Of a DNA stretch of 64,000 bases, positions 21,601 through 36,600 are shown one piece after another. How positions within the stretch are numbered: the first letter of the stretch is position 1; the number at the start of each line of letters is the position of its first letter. Origin of the DNA: Amyelois transitella (lineage: Eukaryota > Arthropoda > Insecta > Lepidoptera > Pyralidae); contig NC_083520.1 in NCBI RefSeq assembly GCF_032362555.1, forward strand, positions 8,618,001 to 8,682,000, read 5' to 3'. The notes beneath the pieces are model-generated. The model saw only the letters and a program-made list of their open reading frames with translations, was not told where the DNA came from and ran no database searches. Both the position numbers and the translations under genes were made by a program.

Positions 21601-24600
21601 AAGACCACTTTCATCTATTTGGCTTATTGATGCAATTGAAATTCAAATTGTGATATAATACTAGTCCTTGTCATGGTATGGGCTAGTATATATTTGTACA
21701 AAACATATTAAAAACGTACTTAATACTCGTGTTAAGTAAGTATAACAAACAAGGATTTGTGGTTCATTGTACAACCCATTACAAACAATTGTAGTGATTT
21801 TCCGTTTGACTGTTCTAATTAAACTGTGATTCAATTAGGATCATTTTCTTTCCATAAATAGCTCACCGTAATTATTCGTTCGCAATGGTTTCAATTGCAA
21901 TATCACGAAACTATTTTTTTCAAAATAATTATAGCTTGCACCAAAATAAACCAATTGAAGTACGCAATATAGTTAACAATATATGCCTGGTGGAAAGATT
22001 GAATAAAGAGATCTTCCCTCCTAAATGTCATACGCATGAATTTGATCTAATAAATAACTGAAATACGAAATGTAATGTGCAATGTAAAAACAAACTTAAA
22101 GGTCAAGTTACGATGGAATTCCGTAGAACATTCATCAAAAGAAAATATGAAGCACAGAACTTAAAAGACCGAGCAGAGGAGACGGGGATACCTCTTTGAA
22201 TTAATAACGAGCGCGGTCGGTGGTTATTCATTGCATTTTGTGGAACAGGGCTCAAAAAGGATAGACCTGAATTCTTAATCTTAATAATAAAAAGTTTTTG
22301 TGTGTTGTTATTTTTTTTATTTGATTTAAAAGATTTTAAAGCCGTACTGTGTTCATCTGTATGAACAGAAGTCCTTTCGAACATGACTATGATGCTATGC
22401 TGACGCAGCAGTAGTAAAGCAAGCCGAGACATAATTAAAGATCGAGACCAAGAGTTCTCTTCCAAATACTCCTTTATCATGATAAGTCATGCTATATACA
22501 TAGTTACATCCTCAGCTATTAAAGCCGAGTTTAGATGCAATTCTCTGCCTTTCTGTATTCATACTGTAATCCTGCTTCACGTTATGATCGCGTCTGGACG
22601 TAAACAAGTCTATGGTTTCCAGTAGTTCCAGCTTTCCAAGCTCGTTCGTTTGCCCGTGACCGCGAGAGGAAACGTTCTAAAAATAAATCCGACACTGAGA
22701 GCGTATAAGCGAACCGTTGAATTTCACGGCTGAATATTTTCATGGCGAAATTCTTTTTTTGGTATTCATACAACGTTGTCTTTTTTGTGTTTTATTTCGT
22801 CTGTATCACAGCAGCTGTAACAAAGTTCTATAATGAGATGAGCTCATGATTTAGGCAGAACTTTGTAACCGATCAGTGCATGTACAATGAATGTCTGCCT
22901 CGTGAAATCGAATTTCGACGTGTCACGTCAGAGTATATTGTTTCGTTTGGATTAACCAATTGATTCATATAGGAATTTATGATTGTTTAGGATATTAATT
23001 ATAAATAAAACACATTCTAGCTTCGCTTGCATGATGACGCAATGCCCAACTGATTTATTGTCTTTATGGCCGTTACAAACTGTTAGTCTATCTCTCTTGA
23101 CAATGACATTGACACTAATATGACACATCCCCCCCTTATGTTATTTATTTTATTTATTTTTAAATTATTATATACTAATATTTATTATCTATTTTACTAT
23201 ATTATTTTAAATCAAAATCTTCCAAATAAACTGGTTTTCTAACAATTCTACCTGCCCTAGTGACTACATCATTACTGCCGGCTGTACCCAACTCTACACT
23301 TCTTTGAGATACCCCTGGTTCATCTACCACCACCGGAGTCTCCACCCTTGTAGCCTCACCTGGTATACTACCCCACAAACATTCCTCTTTTTTAATAAAT
23401 TTGTTTTTACTTTTTCTTATGTGTTTCTCATTTCTCCTGACTAAATTTCCCTTATCATTCATAACTGTGAACGATCTAGGACCATTTCCTTCTTCCATCA
23501 CTTTACCTGAAGACCAATACTTGTTATAAGGTACATTCTGTATAATCACATCTTCCCCTTTTTTAAAAGACCCTTTCAATTTAGAAGTTTTATTATAAAT
23601 GGTCCTAGATTTTTCATTATTTTTTAACAATTTTTCTTTAACATCTACACACAACTTAGATTTCAAAAGTTCTTTTGAGCATGGTAAGTTTGTTCTTAAC
23701 AACCTGTTCATTAACAACTCTGAAGGAGAATAATCTAAATTTGCCACTGGACTGGTTCTATAATGCAACATTGCCAGATCAAAACTGGTACCACTCTCTT
23801 CACATTTTTTTAACAAACTTTTTACAATTCCAACTGCTTTTTCTGATAAACCATTAGACTGAGGATAATGAGGACTAGACATAATTAACTCAATGTCATT
23901 TTTTAATGCAAATTGCTTAAACTCAAAACTACCAAATGGCATGTTGTCACTGACTATATATCTTGGAAATCCATGAGTACTGAAAATTTTCATTAACTTT
24001 TGTATTATAATTGAAGCTGTTTTGTTTTCTAACCATACCATTTCAATCCATTTGGAAAAATAGTCTACCACAACTAAGAAATCTTTACCTGCATAGTGAC
24101 CTACATCCATACCTACTTTACTAAATGGCAAATCCGGAATCTCATGAGACATCAGAGGTTGTTTATAGTTAGATACTCTATATTTTTCACATGGTTTACA
24201 TGATAATACATAATTCTCTATGTCTCTCGACATTCCTGGCCAAAATAAAACTTTCCTTGCCCTCTTTTTACATTTCACAACTCCTGCATGACCTGAGTGC
24301 ACAATACTTAATAATTCCTTTCTTAATGATCTAGGCACTAACACTCTATTCTCAAAATATACAATATTATCTTTTACCATTAACTCATTTCTTAATTTAA
24401 ACAACTTTTTTAATTCTGTACCATATATATTTTTAGCATTTTTGGGCCACTCTGTATTAAACCAAGTCATAATATGTTGCAAGTTACCATCCTTCATTGA
24501 TTCTTGTTGTAATTCTATTAGTTTCCTTTTTGAAATTTGTAATTCACCCTCTAAACCGTATACAGTTTCTGAACTCACACAATGAACTAATTCTTTTAAT

Positions 24601-27600
24601 GTATTTTCTATCTGCCCATTAGTGGTATTATAATGTCTAGATAGATAATCAGCTACAAACATTCTAGATCCCGGAATATACTTTATTTCAAAATCATATT
24701 TTAACAGTCTTAATACCATTCTTTGTAACCTAGCTGAGATTTGATTAATATCTTTATTCATTATGGCAACTAAAGGTTTGTGGTCTGTTTCTACAACTAT
24801 TCTACGCCCATAAACAAATTGATGATATTTTTCCATAGCTAAACAAATTGCAAATAGCTCCTTTTCTATGGGTGCCCATCTTTGTTGACATTCTGTATAG
24901 CACCTAGAGTAAAAAGAAACAGGTTTACCCTTCTGTAACAAACAAGCACCCATACCACTTTTAGAACTATCACATTGCAATGTTAATGTACCATCTTTTT
25001 CTAATATTGCTAAAGTAGGTGCACTGGAAATTTTACATTTTACCTCTTGAAACGCTTTTTCTTGCAAACTACCCCAGTCCCACAACACATCTTTCTTTAA
25101 CAAATCTCTAAGCGGCTCTGTTGTTTTTGAATAATTTGATATAAACTTACTTAAATAATTACACATTCCTAAGAACTTTTGTAATTCCTTAATATTTTTT
25201 GGTTTTTCTAAATCAACAATGGCCTTCACATGCTCAGGATCTGGTTTTATCCCTGATTTTGATAGCAATAACCCTACATACTTAACAAACTCCGCCCTAT
25301 ATTGAACTTTATTCTTATTAAACTTAACATTAAACTTTCTCGCTCTATCTATTACCTTACTTAAAATTTGATCATGTTCTGACAAACTATCTCCAGCTAC
25401 GATTATGTCATCGTAGTACACATGTACTCCTTGTATATCACTAAAAATAACAGTATTTAACCTTTGCATTACCTCGGGAGCAGAGGATATGCCAAATGGC
25501 ATTATTTTGAACCTGTATCTGCCAAAGGGTGTACCAAATGTACACAGCTTTTCCTCATCGTCCAAGGCTACTTGAAAAAATCCATCCTTGAGATCTAATA
25601 CTGTGAAGACACCTTTTCCTGCAAGTGAGTTATAAATTTCTTCAGGCGAAGGGATTTGATAATTTTCTCTTAAAATAGCTTTATTTAATTCCTTTGGATC
25701 TAAACATAACCGAAGAGACTTATCTGGTTTCTCCACTATAACTAAATTATTACACCAAGTGGTAGGTCCCTCTACCTTTTCAATAATACCTCTACTTTCA
25801 TAATTACATAAAGTTTCTTTCAACCTATCTTTTATCACCTGAGGTACCCTTCTAATTGGCTTAACTACTGGTTGAACATTTTCTCTCAACTTTATTGTAT
25901 ATGTTCCTATGTTGCCTAATCCTGAAAACACATCCTCATTAATTGCTAAAAATGTGCTTTTATCCTGTACAACTATATTGTCTACTTTATTAATTAAATT
26001 AAATTTTACACAATCTGGCAACCCTAACACTGGCTGAACCTGCATATCTACCAAACAAAACCGAATACAACCTTTTTGTCCTTTAACAATACAATTTAGT
26101 TCAACACTTCCTGATGTTTTTACCTCTTGACCATTATAAACTACCAGAACCGTTGGCTTTCCTAACATATATTTTCCCTTTGTAATTTTATTAAATAACC
26201 TAAGCGGCATAACATTACAATCTGCTCCAGAGTCCAACTTAAATTTTATATTATAGCCTTCTACACTTATAACCTCATGCCATTGTAACTTACTTAAACT
26301 ACTTACTGAATATGGTCCGAATTCCTCACTACTACTGTCCTCACTATTATTTGACTCCTTCACTCCTTGTACTTTTTTATGTAACTGTTTTGTTGTGCCT
26401 GGTTTTTCTTCTTTTTTATTTTTGTATCGACACATTACCGCAAAATGATTGAATGTTGAACACAAAGCACACTTCTTTCCATACGCAGGACAATTTCTAT
26501 ATTCATGTTGTCTTCCACATCTATTACAATGAAACATCTTCTGCCGATCCTTTTTAGCTGAACTTTCCTTCATGAAACTTATTTCCTTCGCATTATTCTC
26601 CATCTCCTTTATTTGTTTTTTGCTATTTTCTGCTGCTTGACATAAATTTATCGCCTTTTCTAATGTTAAATCTGCTTCCCATAATAATCTTTCCTTGAGA
26701 CTAACGTCTTTTACTCCTATTGTTAACATATCTCTTATCAATCTCTTTTCTTCTTTAAAATCACAGATCTTAGCTGCATTCCTAAGCCTTGTAACAAAAC
26801 GATCTACTTTTTCCTCTTCCTCTTGCCTTAAATTGAAAAATTTGTAACTATTGGCCACTGTGTTATTTTTGGTACCAAAGTGATTGTCCAGATTTTCCTC
26901 TAATGCCTTCCAACTCTTTATCACTCCTAATCCATTGTATACATCCAGCATCTCGTCTCCCGCACATGATAGGAAAACTGCAATTTTCCTTTCATCCTCT
27001 TGTTTTTCCAAGCCTGTTGCTACTAAATATAGGTTGAATATCTGCTTATACTTTTTCCATGAGTCTCCATCAATTATTGAATATCCCACAGGCGGCTTTA
27101 TGGATCCTACCATTATTTTTTCCATTTTGTTGTCTTCCACCATCTTTTATTTCTAAGCACCGCTTAGCAAACCTCAAACTGAAGTACATATAGATATTGT
27201 GTTACTAATCTTATTTTCTTTTTGTTTACAACACTAAGGATCTTTTTTAAATTGTTTTCACCTGACACCATGTTTCATATAGGAATTTATGATTGTTTAG
27301 GATATTAATTATAAATAAAACACATTCTAGCTTCGCTTGCATGATGACGCAATGCCCAACTGATTTATTGTCTTTATGGCCGTTACAAACTGTTAGTCTA
27401 TCTCTCTTGACAATGACATTGACACTAATATGACACACCAATCACAATATACGATTTTGTTCTCATAACATTTCCAATCTGCAATGCGTAGTTTTCCCAT
27501 GAGGCCGTGGCTATTTTGGGACGATAGTGCTAGTAAACATAAATATGTTTTGACAACTAAATAGTAGGCCACATTATGAATTTGATCCATGATAGGTACT

Positions 27601-30600
27601 GTCATAATAATCGCTGTGATATCACTACGAATTTGGTCGAGGAAGTCGCTTTGTCATTGAAACTTTTTCCTCAAAAGCAATGTCATTGATCGTTATCTAT
27701 CTTTTTAACCTGTGTGTCAGTTTGTAATGTAAGTTCCAAGTCGTGTTCTCATCTCAGCTTTAAATATATTTTAGGAACTAATGTTACCTTTTTATCCAAA
27801 GAACCTCTAGCCTCGATTTGTCTTGTTTGTCGGTGAGAGTTCGTCTCGTATTAACTTTCACTAAGTTGTTTCATTACTTGCAAAATTGAAAGCTGTTGAT
27901 GTTTTATTTTTGTTTGATTTTGAAGCCATTGAAGAATAATTTCTTCAAATAATTTGAGTTGGAAACAAATCTATTTAAGTCTGTGCTGGTAGCAACACCA
28001 CCTTTGTATCTACCAAATTTCTCTCTGCGCATTAATATATTTTACCTAAAGTTAAAAAGTGTCCGTTATTTTTTTCTGGGCCATCCACAGCTAAGTGATA
28101 ATAACTGCAAGGTCGACCTTGCACGTTCAATCCTTTGCACCCAATCTGCGAATTTACCCTTACGCTAATGAAAGGCGCTCTTTATATACACACACACACA
28201 CCTTATTATCTAAAGATAGAAACTGGTGTGTGTAAAATTAAAATATGACCTTTGTTATATTCTTCTTTATAATTATAACCAGAAACTACATAGGAAAAGT
28301 CATTACAAAAAGGTACACGCAACTGTTTTCCTGTGCCGAGGTGAACTACGACCATACGTCCAGTTTTCAATTTAATTAATGATATAAATGTACATTATTT
28401 AGCTATTGTGGGTTTAATAAAACGTTTATAACCATCTTAGTATATATTGTTATGTTATTATTTTAAAAATTTGACGCGTAGATTAACTGTGTTGATAATA
28501 ACTTACGTAGTTCGCTGCTTTAGTTTTTAAACCATACTTAATGAGCTTCATTTACATAGATGATTTCATCCTCGTACCCAGTCGTATGTAAAGAATTTTT
28601 GAAAAACATGTCGGCAAGAAATTCCTTAGCATTCAACACCTGTCTTATAGGAATTTAAACAGAATCAGATAATTTACATTGTGAAACGAGTATATATTTA
28701 ACCAATTGACTAATTGAACCTTGTGTACCATAAGGATTAAGGACAGACGTGACGTGTCACAATAAGGTCGAATTCTGACTCCATGTTAGAAGTGAATTTA
28801 ATTATATGATCCTTATACTTAGCGCCTAAGGTGCAAGTTTCAGTACTCTGTAAACAGGGTTTAGTTATTGATTTTCCCGTCGGTAAATTGAACTCTATGA
28901 TAATGTGAGTAAAGTAAGGGCTTCAGACGGGAAATTAGTCCTTTAGATACATTAGCAAGAGAAATTGGTTTTTGATTTATATGTCTAGTCACGGGTTTAA
29001 TTTTCTTCAAAGAAAAAAAGACTTCTTTTTTTACAAAGGTTTTATCGATTCCTTTACTCGCAGTTTTAACTGTCTTTCCTTAGTCGTAGATATTGGTTTT
29101 AAAACATTGGACCTTTAATGCGCCTAGCTTTCTTGCTATAAAATAATTAAACAAAGATTTTTACGCTCTTACCGACAACTCGATTCTTAACACATATTTT
29201 CTGAATTTCCTGAGGCCATGACGTTCAAATAAATAGATGGAGTGGTCCGTTTCTGCTCTTTTGTTTGACAACAAGGCAATTTGCCATTGTCAGCCTTGTT
29301 ATGCGCCTGTTCCTATGATTTCCCTTATCAATGAAGTGACCAGCTGCAGGATGTGATCCATGCAACGATCCAGTGAGTCAGTTGATGTCGCATTCTTGTT
29401 TATTACGGAATTCACACATTCAGTGAGTGAGTCATCCACGGTTTATGTCAGTGCAACCATAAGTAGGCAAGTTAAAGTTGTTGCGTACAATATTGTAAGG
29501 TAGTTTGTTTCCAATGCGTCCAAATATTATGTTCAGTTCAATCTTAGTTTGATCCTATAAATGATTTTATAATTTAGTATGTTGATGAATGTTTCGACGT
29601 TGTTAATGTAAATATTATCGTTTTGTAGTATCTTCTATCTACTCTTATTGTGTCTTGAATTTTGGCACCTCATTTCCTTGCATTAGCGAAGGAAATCAGT
29701 GACAATGGAGAGAAATTCGCTAACAAAGAATTTTGTCGTATATTTTCAAAAATAAAGAGAGGTCGCTGAACTTTCTTATTTCAATACTGTATTAAAGCAT
29801 TACCAGCTTTAATAGCTTCGTTCATTGATTTGTAATGACTAACAGCTTTTGGATTTCGCGTGGGACGTCTGATAGCAATGTCTAATGAAAGAAGCTCTTA
29901 AATTGTGTCGGTTACCCTGCAAAGTGAAATTTACTTTAAACGAGGTGATCAAACTGTATTCAGCCCAGAAGCATTCATTGGCCACTGAACCTTTCATATT
30001 TGGTTATTATAACCTTTAAATGGATTTTTTCTATTAAATGGACAACCGAATTTTATTTGTCTATCTTTTTTAACGTTTCCATGACTTAGCTAAATGCAAT
30101 TTTGATGATACAATAATTTGTTATTATCAGCGCCACTTATCGTTCCTTATTTTTAACAATCGGGTATATGAACAATCGTTGATATTAGAAATATTGTACA
30201 AACGAAGAACGAATAACTTGAAAACATTTTTATAAAACGATACTGTTTGAATAATTAGTTTGTTGAAATTGACTAGCAATTCTTCAGTCGTTATAGGCGG
30301 TTTGTTTTGGGTTTCGACGTTTTATTATATTGTCATCTTCTACACATAAAATGCAAGTTTTGGTGTTTCTCTACTAATATTTAAAATTGATTAATAGGGT
30401 GCTAAAGCATTGGTAAATTGAATAAAACAAAATTAATTATAAATGGGTAGGTGGATGACAACTACGGGTAAGGAAGGAGGAGTTCTTAACAAAAATCCGA
30501 GCAAGTGGCAGAAAAACTCTTAAGTGAAAAACTCTCTATCATCCAGAAAATTTATAGATAATATACATAAACATACCCGATGGAGAAACTGTTGCGAATT

Positions 30601-33600
30601 GAGGTAAAAAAAGACTTACTGAGTACAGATAACTTGCCTCAATTATTTGTTGATTCATTGCCTCAGTTAACGAATCCTCGTTATAGTTTGAACCTAACGT
30701 AGATTATTTACAAATTTCTATTTGTTGAACTACGTGTTAGAATATTGTGATGGTATCAGACTTGATAATTCATCAATGTCACGCTAACCATTTGACATGT
30801 TCAAATATGTTTTACTCTATGAAATGGTTTGTTTCGATTTAAAACCCGTAAATATTTTATTGCTTCCGTGCACACATCATCGATCTGAAATTCTGAACTC
30901 TTCCATTTCAATATATCTATATAAATTTACTATGTCTATGTACCTGAACAGACATTCAGATTCATATATCGAGTAAAATGTAAATAGCTGGTTACAAACA
31001 TCTTTACAGTTATTATTTATCTTTTTAGGTAAAGGCCAGGGTGTACTCTAACAATGATAAATATTAGGTAAAAAGTATTATGGCCATTGCTTTTACTGTA
31101 ATTAAATAATGTTTTGTGAATAGACAAACCTCATTTCTATGTGACCTACATCATTGCTCCCGCAAGCCCGCATACATTTGATTCCCGTATAAGTCACCCT
31201 GGCTTAATTCACAAATCACCAATGAATTATTAAATTATTTAATTCAGCCCCCATTTGTGCCACAATTGATTTTCAACCGTAGCGCCGAGGATAAAGTCAC
31301 GTTTTTCAAGAAATTTGAATTTTTTATAACTAGAACTGACGTATGAAGGAATACATTCGTCTCTCCATATGCGCATATTTGGCGATAAAGAGAGGATGTT
31401 AACGGAAAGTTGTTTCGTAAACTGGGTATTTGTAAATCTGTTACTTTAACATTTATGGACGCTAGAAGAATATATCAATAAATGGTTGAATCGAATGTAT
31501 AATACATTTTGGTCGTATTATTGTCGACTTATACTTGTGGTCTTTCAAGTAATTCATAAAGACAAGTCTATGGTATAATATTCTGTATTTAGATTACCTA
31601 CTAATGGTACAATATTACTTGCTTCCTTTTTAAGTAACGACCAACCCAACCAATATTTCCCGGATTGTACATACCACCTCACTCTACTAACTCACGAACC
31701 TATAATACTATTTTGAAAGCACCATCCATTAGCCCACATTTACGCAGTAAATCTTCGTGCATTTCAGTATCGGAGTAGTGTAGCCACTTACGGTATACTC
31801 GTTTCTGTGTCATATTATGATACGGTGTATGATATGCGAAAATCGTCGTCATCACTATCTACCTTCCTGTAGGCCTCATAATTTGTAACAACCTTAGTAG
31901 GACGTGCGTGATATGCTTCAACATGGTCTGTATGCTTTAATATAGTCTGATAATATTATTGTTAGATAAATTTGCAGTCTCTTGAACTACATGTAGCATG
32001 TGCATGTCAAGAAAAAATGCTATCGGTTTAAGTACGAGTTTTCAAAATTCTGTTCATATTATGTGATCGGGCCCCTCGCAAATAAATATTTTTTGTTAAT
32101 GTATTTATTTGTGTGTTCTTATTTCCCATTCCATTCAATCTATTGTAAATATGAAGTTATTAATTCAATATATTGTTTTTACTTCAGGTGCCTACTGCAT
32201 CAGCGGAAGGCCACTGCATATGGTATGGTGTGTGTACCAACGCGACCCAAACGAAGAAGGTTAACTGCTATTACGATGGACCGGCCAAGCCTATTGAAGA
32301 GTCAACTAGGGTAAGTTTAATTTGAGATTGAAACACATGAAGAAAATCTAAATGGAATTATTACGTCTTGGTAAAACAGCAAGGAGTTTAATTGGGGCCA
32401 CTGGGTTTTGTGAGTTTGGGAATCTACATACATAGGTATATATGGCCACGTCTATATCCCTTGCGGGGTAGACAGAGCCAACAGTCTTGAAAAGACTGAA
32501 TGGCCACGTTCAGCTATTTGGCTTAATGATAGAATTGAGATTCAAATAGTGACGGGTTGCTAACCCAACGCCTAAAAAAGAATCCCAAGTTTGTAAGTCT
32601 ATCTCTTAGTCGCCTTTTACGACATCCATGGGAAAGAGATGGAGTGGTCCTATTCTTTTTTGTATTGGTATTTGGTGGTTGGGAACCACACGGCACGGTT
32701 TGGGAATCTGTAAGGATTAAATAAATATTATTAGAGATGTAAAGAAAAAAATTGGTCATTTAAATAAAATGTTATCTAGAGTGACTAGCATTTTTTAAGA
32801 AACTAGAATGCAACCTAACAGGTTTAACAAACGATGGAAGGCATTATACAACAAGTTATGCAACAGTTACTTTGTTGTTTAAAGAGTATTTACATGTTTT
32901 AAGATTAGGCGTTTTATGTTATTTAGCGCTATTTTTTTTAAATAAATAAATATAAGGATAAATTTACGTGTCCAGTTTTTATTCTCCAGTCAGTAGATCT
33001 TTGTATATGAAAAAAATATTACAAGTAGGTTTATTGACTTTCTACTAATTCGTATGTGCGTGCGTGTCAAAAATAACTGTACATTAATAGTTCTTTTGTC
33101 GTTTAGCCTTTATCTTCAATCCATAGGAGAGATGGCATGAAGTAATCATTCTTCTTTGCCAGAATCAATTCTCTTATAGTAATTGTTTCCTTTGGTTTTT
33201 GACTATCTGGTCTTATTATGATCCATCAGGATAAATAAGTGAAAAGTTTTCTAATATGGCGCCATTCTTGTTGTACTTTAACTATTTAGAACGTACATGA
33301 ACATGACAGTTTAGTGTCCTGATCTTATCTTTTTTCAATCCGACATTAACAATTTTACTGTTATTCTATGAAATCCCGTTAAACTGTCGTTTTCACTTTC
33401 CATAGCTTCCATCCCTCAAGGGTACTGGTGGATCTGGGTCACCGGGCGAGGTGGTTGAACGGTGCTATTTTTAGCGGCTGCATGCCACTATGACGTCACA
33501 GAAGTCCTACTTTACAAACGAGAGCGCATAGAACTTGACCCGACATTTGAATGGCCATTTGACGCCGTTTACATACTCGTACATGCAGCGATTAAATATT

Positions 33601-36600
33601 TTCCTCCTGATTTAAGTAGGAATATTTACTGCTCATATTTTCAATTTTCAAGGCGAAATTATAATTAAAAATATTAACCTAAACATCTCTCCAAAATAAC
33701 CTGCTTCTCTTAAATAGATTAAAATTCCGAGGTCGATTCTAACATTAAGCCATTCAGCTGAACGTGGCATTTCAATCTTTTCAAGTTTGTTTGCTCTATC
33801 TACCCCGCATGGGATATAGACGTGATAATATCTATGTATTTTAAATTTCAAGTGGTCATATAATAAGTTAATGGATTTACCAGGTGCGTTACTTTTCTTA
33901 TCCAAATTAATACGTGATAGTGCATCAATGTTTTAAAAAATACCACTTGTCTGGTGCCTACTACTTTCGTACTTGCTACAGTTACTAACCTTATTTAGTA
34001 TTCGTCCAATTTCCCAATCAATACTAAAGGTAGCCTTAGCATTGGTATTTCCACTAATTTCACACAAGCACGCCACCTTGTCTGTTTCATTATTATGCAT
34101 TGTGTTAGATGTTTTGTCTATGTTTCAGCACTCTCCATGTGCGAAAACATTGCCTGCCTTTATTTTTAATTGTCACATGTCGTTCTGTATTGGAGACATA
34201 ATATAATTATCTCTTGCTATCACGTGAATTGTTTTGTTGTTGGCCTATTCCTGTCTAATACAGATATTCGTAATTCGTAACACAAATTCAGAAAGGCAAT
34301 CTTTCTTTGTTGGTTATTTATAATATCATATTTGTTATTTATATTATCAATATAATGTAGTCTCATTGTAGGTCGACGTAAAAAAAATCCTTCATTTTAA
34401 CGGGTCTTATTTTTTCGATGTTTCTAAAATAGATAAAACAAAGTTTATCATTACATATTACATCATAGAAAATTCTCGTTGACGCAGTTTGTAGAGGATT
34501 TTGCAGGATTTAAAAGTCAAATATTTGAGGAGTCCAAAGGAACTTCGCGCCAGCGGACGTCGGGCTATGACGGCGCGGATTTACATAGGTACTTACTTAT
34601 ATAGGTATTTAACGCCACGTTGAATAGTTGTGCCAGTATTGATTGGCGCCCAAACTGTACAACCAAGAGCTAGATGAAAAGAAACGGGCATTCTAGAGTG
34701 TTCTCTCAGGCTTGTTATAGTGATTTGTTTGGCGTGAGAGGATATTTTTCCTTTACGTATATTTTTATGATTACCTTCTGGCAAAAAGTCAGGTTAAGAG
34801 TACCCGGAACCCACGAGCTTCCATAGGGTTTCCATTTCCAAGAGGGTTATGAATGTGGATGAAGCGAAAGAAGCACGGATCGTGGCCAGTGGAAAAATGT
34901 AGTCTCTGCCTAGCCTACCCCTCCGAGAAAGAGGCGTGATTTATGTAATGATTGCTTAAAGATATGAATGAAATATGTAAGTTGTTAATGGGTATGACGA
35001 ATTTAACTTACTTAAGCTCGAATCAATTGTTGCTTGACTCGTTATGTTATAATCTTTTGAATGGTGTTGAGCTCAGAAAATTCTATAAAATGACGGCATC
35101 CTTCATATCATGAATGCTATCCGGCATTTAGATAATAAAATATGGTTGTGGTTGTTCATTTATGGATAAATGCATGACAATAGATAGGGAATTCTTTCCA
35201 ATGAGTTTTTGTAACAAGCAAGATATAATTGTTTTGTAGTTTCTTCTATTAGTTTGTATAACGATTAGCTTATCGTGTTCAAACATTGCTCGGCGACTTG
35301 TCAGCAGACGTTGCCCTTTATCTAGGACAAACTTGACATTTCCAGAACAAAGAACCATAATCAGATCTGACCCTTGTCGATTCTGAATCTTTTAAAAAGG
35401 AAACATTTTTAAAGGCTTCTTATTCCCGGTTGAACATTCTTACGATCCTGTGATATAGGTTGAAAAATATTGTGGTATTATAAAACTTTAAAAATTTTGT
35501 AGTTACCTTATCTTTAAAGATAAATATTGACTCTTCACTAATTTTATGTAATAGCAACGGTCTCGTGCTACGATCAATGCCAATGATATAGGTACTTAAT
35601 TTTAATAGAGTATCAAAATCAGTGATGATACTTCCTTATAAAAATGTTTTTTTATTCAATGCGATCTCTACTGCAATCAAGATGCAACGTTGTTTATTGT
35701 AAGTACATGTCAAAGGCAATCTGACTGACCCAGTCTGAGGATCCAGTAGACGGTAGATGATTAAATTATGTGATAGTTCCGCATCGAAAACTGGATAGTG
35801 ACTGATGTTTCGTATGAATAATTAATTTAATTTTATAATGTTGTGCAAGTTTCGAGCCGTTAACTTAAACATCAACGTTTAATGACATCATTTTTTTTAG
35901 TTTCCATTGACTTCCGTAAAATATTATATTCCTCCTTCTTTGGAATTGATGATCGGTTGACTCTTTATTCAAATAACTTTCGTTTACGAGAAATTTACAT
36001 TTCTAAATGTCGTTGCATGATTTAATGTTCTTGGATGTCGACTGCAGTCTGCATTGCGGTCAAGGCGATGAAGTTTTAAACTCACTGCTGGTCGTATTTC
36101 AATTTCCTCAGAGGTTTCTCTTGACTCCTTTATAACCATCAGGTTTATTTGCGTTATAAATGTTTTAAACGAATTAAGCTATTTTAACTAGAGCTGAAAT
36201 TTAGCTGTAATTATCAATACAAAGTCCAATAATGTTTCATAATCTTCTTTTATTCTTTTCTTGTGAGGAAAGTCCGGTAGTGTATATATGTATTCGTACG
36301 ATGCCGAATACGCAACGACCTTGTCGGTTGCGAACTGTGACGTAACATTTTGTAATACGTAAGGCTTTGTCTGATATGTTTATCAATATAATGTAAGTTG
36401 ATAAAAATATTTAAATAGGTAAGTAGATTTTTTCCTGTATATTTTGTCAGTGGCTGTAGCATTTCTTAAGTCCGACGCTATGTCATTATCCTTGGAAGCA
36501 TTTTCTTCGTATTTTATTCACTCGAAATTTTTAATTGTCGGATTGAAATTCCGTAAAATTTTTACTGTCTTTGTAAAAAGGTGTGAAACAATTATTTTAA

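Larger units (their letters stand above)
15726..22955. other. NPC1 intron 1, part left of the Gypsy element
   Basis: AT-rich intron sequence. Apart from the repeat A and B copies listed separately, I see no gene. An 18-bp perfect palindrome (CAAAACGTATACGTTTTG) is at 21139-21156. A less AT-rich patch at 16760-16985 has two overlapping short frames that I do not recognise. Confidence 0.5.
22961..27437 (-). mobile_element. Complete Ty3/Gypsy LTR retrotransposon in NPC1 intron 1
   Basis: 4477-bp element, inserted antisense to NPC1. Two 167-bp LTRs start TG and end CA, and they differ at one position (base 3). A 5-bp target duplication, CCAAT, flanks it (22956-22960 and 27438-27442). On the minus strand the primer-binding site TGGTGTCAGGTG follows the 5' LTR directly (about 27254-27270), and the polypurine tract AAGGGGGGGA precedes the 3' LTR directly (23128-23137). 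One open Gag-Pol frame fills the interior. There is no envelope-like frame. Near-identical LTRs and an intact frame indicate a recent insertion. Short LTRs and paired CCHC knuckles suggest the mag-like branch, which is inference. Confidence 0.95.

Noticed and set aside
22103..22480. 125-codon minus-strand frame left of the Gypsy element
   Set aside because: No similarity to a known family, low-complexity Asn/Lys segment, outside the LTRs. Probably chance.
23202..27143. Endogenous retrovirus with envelope
   Set aside because: Only gag and pol domains are present between the LTRs. There is no space or frame for an envelope gene.
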